The notes under the pieces are model-generated. The model made no database searches. It was not told where the DNA came from and was given only the letters and a program-made list of their open reading frames with translations. From positions 1,271,250 through 1,335,249 of the forward strand of contig NW_003314298.1 in the NCBI RefSeq assembly GCF_000143415.4: DNA of 64,000 nucleotides, written 5' to 3'. The DNA is from Selaginella moellendorffii. Lineage: Eukaryota > Streptophyta > Lycopodiopsida > Selaginellales > Selaginellaceae. This document shows positions 42,237 to 50,956 of the stretch, piece after piece. How positions within the stretch are numbered: the stretch's first letter is position 1; every line of letters starts with the position of its first letter. Position numbers and translations under genes: made by a program.

Positions 42237-43501
42237 ATGGAACTCTTCATGGTGCCACCCCGCCACCTCAATCATAATGTGCTTTTTAGGGTTCTTGGGA
42301 TGGAGTGCATGTGGGTCAAGAGAGGCGATGATTTACGCCTGGTGCCGCTAGAAGGTGGGTTTTTCCTGGTAGCAGATGTAGCCAGGCACTATGGGTTAGC
42401 TCCAGAGAGTCTCGCTGTGGGTAGCTTAGCTCTCATCCAGGATTCTTATGGGAAATCACGTATGACGTTCGAGCAGATAATTGGTTTCGCTCGATCGTGT
42501 GGTCTGGGCGATGGATCACAAGAGAATCCTCTCCAGATCGATGGGAGAAAGCAACCGCTGTCTCGGAGAGAGGAAGAAGAGGAAGCAGCTGCAGCGTTTG
42601 CGGAGACCCCGCTTGGCAAGGCGTTCGACGAGGCCGAAGAACACATGTTTGAGGTAACGCGGGTGTGGAATTTGAAGAGAGCGAGAACAGAAGTTTTCTT
42701 GGATGAATTGAGGGAAGGGATATACGGCTACAGGGCGAAAATGAGAAAGTCGAGCACACTGGAGAAGGAGATGAAGAAGTTTGTGTGCTCTGTGCACATC
42801 ATCTCCAGTAAACGTCTTCGTGATCGGACGCTCGATCCCAACACTGCCACGGGCTTTGCGACGCTGATCGACCCGGAAGGATTGTGTATCACAGTTGCCA
42901 AGTGTGTGAAAGAGCTGCGAGATGAGATGAAGATCATGGTCAAGTTCCTGGAGGAGGATGCTTGCTACGAGTATAAGATCAGTGAGCGTACCACTTACGG
43001 CACTGGCCCGATGATCGTGTACTTGGAGCCGGTGGTGGGCGTAAACTTTGGCCAGTGCATGTATGTTGATGGACATGTAGATGAGTTCATGGACACGCTC
43101 TACACTTTTGGTCCCTCGTTGGAGATGGTACGTGGTGTTTGCCTCGACCCAGATGTGGCACTGTTTGGCTCGCTTGCACTACAGCCAGGTGCTCCAGTTT
43201 TTACCGAGGATGGAAGCTTACAAGGAATTGTGATGAATCCCAAGCTTGGCAAGTTGGGACGGAAGGGCAACAACAAGATTACCACAACAAGAGCAGCAGC
43301 TGAGGAATCCAAAAGAGCCAAGTTAGAGGAGAAATTGGGCTATGCAGTTGGTAAATTAATCACACTTCCTTTCCTCTTTCTAGATGTTTTATATTTGGTT
43401 CTGTGGTTTTTCAGGACAGAAGCCTCGCTATCTCAAAGCTACAACGAAGAGTTTGGTCGAGCTCCTTGATCCTCATTCATCGGATTATTCCGGTAAGATG
43501 A

Positions 43502-43561
<60 letters not shown>

Positions 43562-43815
43562 CTTTGTATGTCGTATGTGCTCAGAGATAAAAGATGTGAT
43601 TTCTCTCAATCAAATGGTCGAGTATGTGACACTGGAAGGCCAAACATCTCGAGACGTTTGGGAGGACAAGCATCCGTTAGAAGGTATGTGCACATTAGTC
43701 TATGTTTTTGGATGCAATATGGTCTTTTTCAGATTACGTGAGCGAGTTACCTCGGATGGAGGCAGCGCCTTCCCACAAGACGCTAGCAAGGTATGGAAAA
43801 TCTACATCTACTTGA
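42237..43815 (+). CDS. unrecognised four-exon protein, possible degenerate trypsin-like fold
   Basis: Exons 42237-43350, 43415-43492, 43585-43683 and 43733-43815, with GT-AG introns of 64, 92 and 49 bp, all phase 1. The sum is 1374 nt, or 457 aa, with TGA at 43813-43815. A GTG upstream at 42177 is in frame but ATG 42237 is the natural start. Residues about 1-110 are unfamiliar. An acidic/Ala stretch follows (EEEEEAAAAF, about 115). Residues about 200-370 have a pattern reminiscent of trypsin-like proteases (TGFATLIDPEGLCITVAKCV and PGAPVFTEDGSLQGIVM), but the His and Ser positions would be Lys and Ala, so it would be inactive if related. Its last exon lies about 100 bp from the broken MCTP copy, so the true 3' end may have been altered. 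I do not assign a function. Confidence 0.65.
43503..43556 (+). repeat. (CT)n microsatellite in intron 2 of the preceding gene
   Basis: More than 20 uninterrupted CT dinucleotides just after the donor site at 43493. It is a likely length polymorphism. Confidence 0.95.
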
Positions 43816-43920
43816 TCAAATACAGTTATAAAGACGTGAAGTAGCCGTAGGCGCCGCCCATGGTTATCAGCATTACCTTTACCATGGCCTGCTGTCTCCG
43901 GCGCGGCAATCACCTTTCGC

Positions 43921-44830
43921 TCGCCCAAGCTGTGGTACCTCCTCGTGAATGTGATCGAGGCCGTGACAGTCCGAGCTCGGCTCACCTCGGACTGTTCTTG
44001 GCTATAGTGGCTCTTTCGCTCCAGGCGGTTCCATTGCGGCTCTAGCGGGCTATCCAGTGGGACGCGCACTGGGATCTCGGCGAACTCCAAGACGACGCTG
44101 CCCAGGAAGCTGGAATCCGGATCGCAGCGCCGGGCCGCCCATCCACTCCTTGCCAAACGCGAACATCGTTCCACTCCAGATTGGTGGTCATCTCCTCGCC
44201 CGCGGGACGATCGTACGGCGGTGGCCGGACAAACTCCGCCGCCCTGGAGGCGATTTTCCTCCATCGCCACCGCCGCCTTTGCCATGCTTCTCTTCCTTCC
44301 ATGGTGGTGGTGGCGCCGCCCCCGCTAGCTTCTTCTTCCACTTCTTTCTTTGGTGGGTCGTCCATCGCCGCCACCGCCGCCACCGCCGCCATCCTCTTTC
44401 TTCTCCGTCCGCTTCTTTCCTTCTTCTCCACATCCCTCCATCGCCATCTCGCGGCAGCGGCTGTTTCTTCCGGTTTCTTCTCGCCCTCGGCATCACTTTC
44501 TTCGCGCTATCGCCATCGCTGGGAGGAGGAGCTGGTTCCTCGTAGCTCGCCTTTGACATGAGAGAAGAAGCTCCTCTTCGCCAAGAAATAGTGGACGATG
44601 TATTCCTCAGCTTTCTTGGCGGCGGGATCCTCACTCGCCCCAGAAACTCGGGGCGCTGCTTGCCGCCGGTCTTCTTGTATCGTCGATCGGGCCTGTGCGA
44701 ATTCGTTCCAGGTGGGCTTGAGATCTTGCTTATGGGCTCTGTTCGCCGGCGCTGGCCATGCAGTAGGGGCTCGCGGATCCTCCCCGTCCTTGGGCGTGGC
44801 ATTGCATACCTCCACGAAGAGCTTCTTGGC
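43921..44830 (-). pseudogene. inverted, many-times-deleted copy of the MCTP first exon
   Basis: From 44830 leftward to about 43982 the minus strand follows MCTP exon 1 from codon 4 (GCCAAGAAGCTCTTCG) to about nt 39860 in order. A roughly 1.3 kb source is compressed into 850 bp by more than ten separate short deletions in C2A, the linker and C2B. The retained pieces are nearly identical to the gene. At the left end, 43921-43990 matches nt 39966-40066 of the gene (with one deletion) in plus orientation, so the copy folds back on itself at CACCTCGG. All frames are broken. It is an unprocessed or single-exon fragment that lies 1.8 kb downstream of its parent, in opposite orientation. Confidence 0.88.
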
Positions 44831-45029
44831 ACACATTCCCATTCCCAGCACACATACACAAGGAGATACGCATTGAATTCCTTGGTACCACACCATCTTT
44901 CTGCAAATCAGAGGATCTCTAACTAATGTCCATAAAAACACTGTTGTAATGTAAAAAGTAGTTCATTGTCCTCGCGCACCTGACTCACGACCACGTGGAC
45001 ATGCCACGTCCGCTATCGAGACTGAACCT

Positions 45030-46655
45030 TTGCTCGACCGAGTCGTGTTTCTTGACGCCGGGAACCAGCCATTTGCCTCAGGTATATCAATGGAATTGTC
45101 ACCGACCTGAGAGAAGCAAGAAAAGTAGTCAAAGCCACAAATACCTTTGACATGAAAACTGTGTTGACATCGGGACTGTGTTTAAAAGCGTACAATATCT
45201 TTGTTCTTTCATGGTGGCTGCAACAAACAAAGTTTCAACGCCAAATGCCTAAGAAGCCTCTTTTACCTGGTTGGACCGTAAATAAAAGGCTTTTTCAATT
45301 TTGTGGCATACTCTCTCAGGGCGAAAAGATTATCAGAGAAGACAATAATCTTGTCTCCTCGCTGTTGTTCGTGAAAACGGATGAGAAACTCACAAGCCCG
45401 AAATTTATTGGGGTTCATTACGTATAATGCCTGCACAGGAACGTCAAGCGGTGGTAAATAAAACGGAAATGAATAAGTACCTGTTGCTTTCTGTTCTCCT
45501 TCTTCAGGTATTCTGCGTAAAATTCTTTAGTCATTGGGCACCAGACCTCAGCACATTGAACATTAGCAATGTAGCCGCATTTCACAAGATCCAGCCAGTT
45601 CGCCTGGTACAACTTTGGACCAACTAGAAAATTCAGATCGCTAATACGTTCGTCTTCTCTGACAAGCGTGGCTGCAAGAAATTCACAAGGTGTAAGTCCC
45701 AACCGTATATTTAATAGCTGCTTACCAGTGAGTCCAAGTTTGCAGTGAGACTTGGTGATACTAATAACTTTATGAAACATATGAGCAGGCACAACATGCA
45801 CTTACAAGGAAAAAAAGACGGTCAGTAGTACAATTTTGAAGAGAGTTGTATTACATCATCCATAAGAAGTAAGCCCCACTCGTGGCCTTTTATCAATTCA
45901 ATGACTTTTTCGGATTCTTCTGATCGTTTGAAAGCAACCATGTTGTAGGTGGTCACAACGAGACTAACGTTTGCTTTGAACTTGTCGTTACTGTCTGACG
46001 TGAAACGAGAAATCTGATCGTCATGGATAGTAGACTAGAGTTTAAACTGAAAGGTCCACTGGTCGACCGACACTGCATTGGTGGCTAAGCAAAGGCAGCT
46101 TTTGCGAATGCTGCAGGCGGCTGAGACTCCCACTAAGGATTTGCTCCACAAGGTAATACAATAATTCCAGACCTCACACTACAGGTCAGTACTAAAAAAA
46201 TTGCAAACATGGTTGCTATACACCATTTTCAAACACTTTGCTCAAGCTATAAGGTTGAGGTTTCAATTCAATGCTTAGGATTGACCTAAAATCAGGTAAC
46301 AAATCTCATGCGTTTCTAAAGTCATATTCCTCAAGCATCAGATAGTTTAAAGCACTTGGCAGGCACCTCTGCTTCACATGTTCTACCTGAAAAGTTCCTG
46401 TGTGAGCCAGACCGACTTAGAATAGCTACTTCAATTTCAAAAGAAATCACATCCTTCGCTTCTCCAGCAGCAACTTCATCCCTGGCAAGGAAGTCTTGGA
46501 CAACGACTTGTTGACCGTAAAACCGTGCCCCGCACTTGCCTAGAATTTGCCATGAGGAAAATAGACAGGATTTGAAAGAAAAAATTTCACATGCCTCCGA
46601 AAAAATTCTGGCTCGAGAAATGACATTGTCCTTTAAAACCCTCCCCAAAATCTAT
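45030..46655 (-). pseudogene. XPB/ERCC3 helicase (TFIIH subunit) pseudogene with introns retained
   Basis: On the minus strand pieces of XPB appear in order: VISRARIFSEA (46600-46640), SFEIE, VEHVKQRCLP, NY-MLEEYDFRN (about 46310-46450), [10 protein letters not shown].. VSVDQW (about 46020-46140), RFTSDSNDKFKANVSLVVTT.. WGLLLMDDV (45850-46015), [34 protein letters not shown].. [11 protein letters not shown] (45470-45800), [20 protein letters not shown] (about 45310-45400), then FKHSPDVNTVF and GDNSIDIPEAN. GT-AG introns remain between them (for example 54 bp after KLGLT), so it came from genomic DNA. Lesions: TAG for a conserved Trp near 46035, the helicase motif DEVH changed to DDV, and a deletion after IPEAN that shifts the frame. 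Helicase motif I and both ends of the protein are missing. XPB opens promoters in TFIIH and acts in nucleotide excision repair; this copy cannot. Confidence 0.88.
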
Positions 46656-47274
46656 GACAGAAAGTAAATTTCACAACAGGAAAAAGCTCGAGTCCAAAGA
46701 AGTGGAAATGTAAATAATAAAAATGACAAGGGCAACATTAGTGAGAGCGGTAGCAACTAGGGGAATATCAATCAATTTGAGTGTAACTAGAGAAGAGGAA
46801 GAAGACTCTTTGGGTTATATCAAAGTGTTTTACTTTCCCATAGAGTGTGTCAAATAAAAATTAGTTACTTGTAAATTTTAGGTGATTCCCCCTCCCACAC
46901 ACAAATGTCTTAATCCTTTAACTCTAAATTGCCTTTACTTAAAGCTTTACTTTGAATTAGTTAAAGTCAAATAAATTATCATAATAATAACTCATATAAT
47001 TTTGTAATTATTTAAACATAAAAATCTCATAAAATTAAGATTCATTGCATTGGAAAACAATAATAGCCCTTCAAATTATATTAAATTTAGATCATCTAAA
47101 TTGTAACACAAAACCACTAAAAATAGTATACACAAAAATAATATCATTATCCTCCCAAAAATCATTAAAAAGTAAATCTCTAAACTAATTATGCGAACAC
47201 AAATTATTCTCGTTTTTAACTGCCGTCTAGGTATATTCTAATCCGGCCGAATAGAATATTCGCAGTCCGTGGAG
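46656..47274. other. AT-rich intergenic spacer
   Basis: Nothing recognisable. It becomes GC-richer near 47220, at the promoter of the next gene. Confidence 0.5.
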
Positions 47275-47282
47275 TATATAAA
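47275..47282 (+). promoter_or_regulatory. TATA box for the FCP1-like tandem pair (candidate)
   Basis: TATATAAA lies 121 bp upstream of the ATG at 47396 in GC-rich surroundings. No second TATA box of this quality is seen before the second gene of the pair. Confidence 0.6.
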
Positions 47283-47395
47283 TGCAAGACCGGCGGCGCT
47301 AGGGCTTTTCTTTGGGGGCCTCTGGCGGTTGAGCTCGGGAGCTTGCCTGTGTGCCCGCTTCTTCCTTCTAACGATTTCTCTCGCTTGTGGCGTAG

Positions 47396-48534
47396 ATGGA
47401 GCTGGATCTGGATGGCGCCCATGGTGAGTGATCGCATCTCTCCTTTGCTTGCTTGATTGTTTTGCTGTGGAGCTTGGTTTTTCTTGCTTGGGTGCTTTCT
47501 TTCTCCTCTTTGCCGCAAGAAGGCGAAGAGCTCGACTAGATTTCCCACGCCTCCAGCAGCCCACCGGACAAAGTCCGGCCCGACCTGGGGACATCCTGGC
47601 TCGGGCGTTTTCCTTTGGAGGCGGCGCCTCCAAATGGGACTCGTGGGTAATTTGCAAGAGGGGGCTGCCGCGCTGGTGGAGGTACTCGGCGAGTGCCTCT
47701 ACTAGGCTAGGATTGCTGGATCGGGGGCTTCCTAAGCCTGGTTGTCACCGAGGCGTTTCCCCGGTCTACAAACCTCCGCATGTAAATCGATTGTAGCGGT
47801 GTCAAACCTCTTCGTCTTGTAGAACTCCAAGGTTGTGTTTGATACTGGTCCATAAATTCTTTGATAGTGGTGGTCGGGAGCGGCTCTCGAGATCTTCTCC
47901 TGCACAGAGGCTTTGTGAGAACTTTCACACGCACTGGCGATTTGATAAAATGGAAGTGAGAACGAGGGGACTTTATTACTAAAATCCTTTAAACATGTCA
48001 TAAACGGTTTGAAAAACACTTGATGCTAATCCTGATTAGGGCTGCGGGAAGAAATGGACAGAGTGCTGGATCTAGACGACATGCTGATTTGCAGAAAGAA
48101 CTCGACTATCGTCAAGAGGCCCGGTCTAGAAGAGTTCCTCAGCAAGATGGCGCAGGTATACAAGCTCATAATCTTCAGCACGTCAGACTCAAAGCATGTT
48201 AACGAGTGTGTGGCTGTTTGGGGCATTTGCGCATCTGATCAGCAAGGTATACAGCATTAAGGATTGCACTAGATGCCGACAGGGATTTGTCAAGGATGTG
48301 TCACAGTTTGCTACGCTAGTCTGGGTGGATGATGTTCGCCTCAATTTCAGGCCGTGCCTGCACAATGGCATTAGTGATAGGGAGCTTGAGAAATTGACAC
48401 CTCTTTTTCTCAAGCTGTCCAAGGTGGAGGATGTGACGCAGTTCCTGTGGAATGGCCAGCCAAAGGTGTCGGAAGCACAAGAGCAGTCTGCTAAGAATCT
48501 TGGTAAGGCCAAGGCCAAGAACAAAGGGAAATGA
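47396..48534 (+). pseudogene. FCP1/SCP-like phosphatase-domain gene, copy 1, frameshifted
   Basis: A possible first exon at 47396-47423 (MELDLDGAHG) splices with a 616 bp intron (GTGAGTG .. CTGATTAG) in phase 1 to 48040, giving HGLREEMDRVLDLDDML. The body matches copy 2 closely: IVKRPGLEEFLSKM, LIIFSTSDSKH, then after a frame change near 48210 KVYSIKDCTRCRQGFVKD, LVWVDD and VEDVTQFLWNGQPK, with TGA at 48532-48534. Two bases are missing at GTGGCTGTTTGGGG relative to copy 2 (GTGGCAGGGTTTGGGG), which breaks the frame. The HAD motif reads DLDDM, with Met where Thr/Val is usual. Unless the frameshift is an assembly error, it is a pseudogene, though its promoter and first exon look intact. Confidence 0.65.
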
Positions 48535-48581
48535 GACACTTTACTTTCAAATTTGTTCACAACTTGTGTGCCCTAAAAAAG

Positions 48582-49127
48582 ATGGCGGAAGAAGGCAAAC
48601 CCGTTTTGGTGCTAGACCTAAACGAGACGCTGGTATGGAAGAAGGACGCGAGCACAATTGTGAACAGACCTGGGCTGGAGGCGTTCTTGAGCAGGATGGC
48701 AATGGCCTACTCCGTTGTCATCTTCAGTGTCTCGGATTCCAGGCACCTGGATCAATCGGTGGCAGGGTTTGGGGCGAGTGCAAAGCTTATAACCGACGTT
48801 TATGGCATTGAGGATTGCACCAGGACGAGGACCGGTTTCATCAAGGATGTGCGCAAGGTAAAGGTCAGGCATGAGTTGAAGCGGCTAGTGTGGGTGGACA
48901 ATGAAAGGTTCCACTTCAGGCTGTGCTCACACAATGGCATCGAGATCAAACCATTCAGAGGAGAAGCAGATGATGAAGAGCTTGAGAGATTGACACCACT
49001 TTTGCTCAAGCTTTCTCAAGTGGACGATGTCACGCAGTTCCTGTGGAATGGCCAGCCAAAGGAAGAAGCACAAGAGCAATTTACTGGGAAGAATCCTGGC
49101 AAGCCCAACGCCAAAAAGAAAAGATAG
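48582..49127 (+). CDS. FCP1/SCP-like (NIF) HAD-phosphatase domain protein, copy 2
   Basis: 181 aa from ATG 48582. The same frame is open from 48531, where an ATG overlaps the stop of copy 1 as ATGA, but the domain starts right after 48582. Motif I is LVLDLNETLV, so the DxDx(T/V) signature is DxNx(T): the nucleophile Asp stays and the acid/base Asp is Asn. RPGLEAFLSRM, VIFSVSDSRH, GFIKDV and LVWVDNERF (motif III) follow in the usual order, with a basic tail (KPNAKKKR). Family members remove phosphate from the RNA polymerase II CTD or other phosphoproteins; the Asn suggests weak or no catalysis. It starts 47 nt after the stop of copy 1 with no obvious promoter between them. Confidence 0.7.
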   Translation: MAEEGKPVLVLDLNETLVWKKDASTIVNRPGLEAFLSRMAMAYSVVIFSVSDSRHLDQSVAGFGASAKLITDVYGIEDCTRTRTGFIKDVRKVKVRHELKRLVWVDNERFHFRLCSHNGIEIKPFRGEADDEELERLTPLLLKLSQVDDVTQFLWNGQPKEEAQEQFTGKNPGKPNAKKKR

Positions 49128-49195
49128 GACAAAGCTTTGCACTTTGATATAGTTTAAGCAAGTTTAACAATGGCTGCCATCGCCAAGCGATTGCG

Positions 49196-50956
49196 ATGAC
49201 TGCCGCAGCTGAGTATCGATCGCTTTGTTTTCTTTTCTTCTTTCATGAAAGGTTGAATTTTTTTTTCTCTCTTTGCATGCACAGGGAGAGCGTCGCGAAG
49301 AAAGACAGCAGCAAGACTTCGCAGATCATGCACTGGCTCTCTCCCGAGAAGATCGAGATGTTTAAGTCGCTCGAGAGCTGGGCGGAGGAATCCATCCTTC
49401 CATTCCTCCGGCCGGTGGAGAAATGCTGGCAGCCCCAGGACTATCTCCCGGAGCCATCCTCGGAGAGCTTCTATGACGAGGTTCGTGAGCTGAGGGAGCG
49501 AGACGAGAGCTTGCGCTTCTGCCTCGTCGGGGACATGACCACCGAGGAAGCGCTGCCAACTTACTTGACGATGCTCAACACTCTCGATGGCACCCGCGAC
49601 GAGACCGGTGCGAGCCCGAGTCCATGGGCGGTGTGGGGGCGTGCCTGGACTGCCGAGGAGAATCGCCATGGTGATTTGCTCAACAAGTATCTCTACCGCA
49701 CTGGACGAGTCGACATGAAGCAAACCGAGAAGACGATCCAGTACTTGATCTTCTGGAATGGTAAAGAGCCAGAGTTTCTTCTTTCTCGGGAACTCAAAAG
49801 TTCGGGTTTTCCATCCTTGCAGGGCCGAGAACAATCCATACCTCGGGTTCATCTACACGTCCTTCCAGGAGCAAGCGACCGCCATCTCTCACGGCAACAC
49901 TGCTTGCCACGCCAAGGAGCACGGAGACCACAACCTCGCGACTGTTTGCGGCCTCATCGCAGCCGACGAGAAGCGGCACGAGAATGCTTACACCAGGATC
50001 GTGGAGAAGCTGTTTGAGATCGATCCGGAGGGCACAATGCTGGGGCTGGAGGACATGATGAGGAAGAAGATCTCCATGCCGGCTCATCTCATGGGGAGAA
50101 ATGCATAATACAGCACCCTCCTCTCTTACGTGGTTGCCTCTTTGCCATGCTCACTCCTCACTTCCTCCCCTCTCTTCACTCCTCACTTCCTCCGTGGCGC
50201 GTTTAGTCACGCCCACCTTAAATGTTTAACGACTAACTCTAAATTAGTAACGTTAAACTTTAATTAGTAGATGTTGTTAACGGATATGTTAATGACTATA
50301 ATTTTATAATTAGATAGCTAATGAACGGCTGTAATTTATAAGTATATAACCTATGATTGGTTTAGGTTTTTCCTCCTTATGATTTTCTTCCACAAGAGAG
50401 AAAATATGAAAAATGCCATCGACTAATGAGATGTCAATCTGATAATCAAGGTTGTAAAGATGGTTTAAAGTTACATTTGCTCAAATGCTTATGAGCTCAT
50501 TATACATCATTATCAAATGTACTCATTATATAGTCAACCACTCCCAGAATTTTGTTGATCACATGACTGATCCATGTAAGCAATGAGGTGGCATACAAAT
50601 CCAAATAAGCAAATGGAGCCCACCCTAAATAAAGGGGGGTTGCTGTATTGTGCATTCTACCCATCTCATGTACAATGGTTATGACAAGAACCTGTTTGAG
50701 CACTTCTCTTTGGTGGCACAGAGGACAGGGGTGTACACTGCCAAGGATTACGCAGGAATTCTAGAGCACTTGGTCAAGAGATGGAACGTCAAGTCCATCA
50801 CTGGATTGTCTACTCGCGCACAAAAAGGCCTAGGATTTCGTGTGTGGTCTCCCTCCTTGGATCTTGAGACTGGAGGAGCGAGCTCAGAGCAGGGTGAAGA
50901 AGGGCCCCAAGACTAGAACGTTTAGCTGGATTTTCAATACGGAAGTCGTTCTCTAG
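49196..50956 (+). pseudogene. plant acyl-ACP (stearoyl-ACP) desaturase, disrupted copy
   Basis: Likely exons: 49196-49212, 49285 to about 49760, about 49801 or 49824 to 50093, and 50662-50956. The protein is typical of soluble plastid desaturases: [29 protein letters not shown], and both di-iron motifs (EENRHGD and DEKRHENAY), then KISMPAHLM. Lesions: (1) splicing the clear donor (GTAAAG, 49761) to the clear acceptor (TTGCAG, 49823) shifts the frame, and AAAAG at 49800 would keep it; (2) a 568 bp TIR element after CATCTCATG gives an early stop; (3) beyond it the C-terminus ([19 protein letters not shown]..) has one extra A in an A-run near 50823 and a TAG; (4) no plastid transit peptide is visible. 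The enzyme puts the first double bond into stearoyl-ACP. This copy ends about 85 residues early. Confidence 0.85.
50094..50661. mobile_element. non-autonomous TIR DNA transposon, MULE-like, in the desaturase gene
   Basis: 568 bp flanked by a perfect 9 bp duplication CATCTCATG (50085-50093 and 50662-50670). The ends are inverted repeats of about 22 bp: GGGAGAAATGCATAATACAG at the left against GGTAGAATGCACAATACAGC at the right, read inward, followed in both by a C-rich run. A 9 bp duplication and G-starting ends suit Mutator-like elements better than hAT (8 bp). It has no coding capacity. The interior has TC-rich and AT-rich parts. Confidence 0.85.

Noticed and set aside
43503-43556. Peptide with a Ser-Leu run over the CT repeat
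   Set aside because: The repeat lies in an intron with good splice sites, and the flanking exons join in frame without it.
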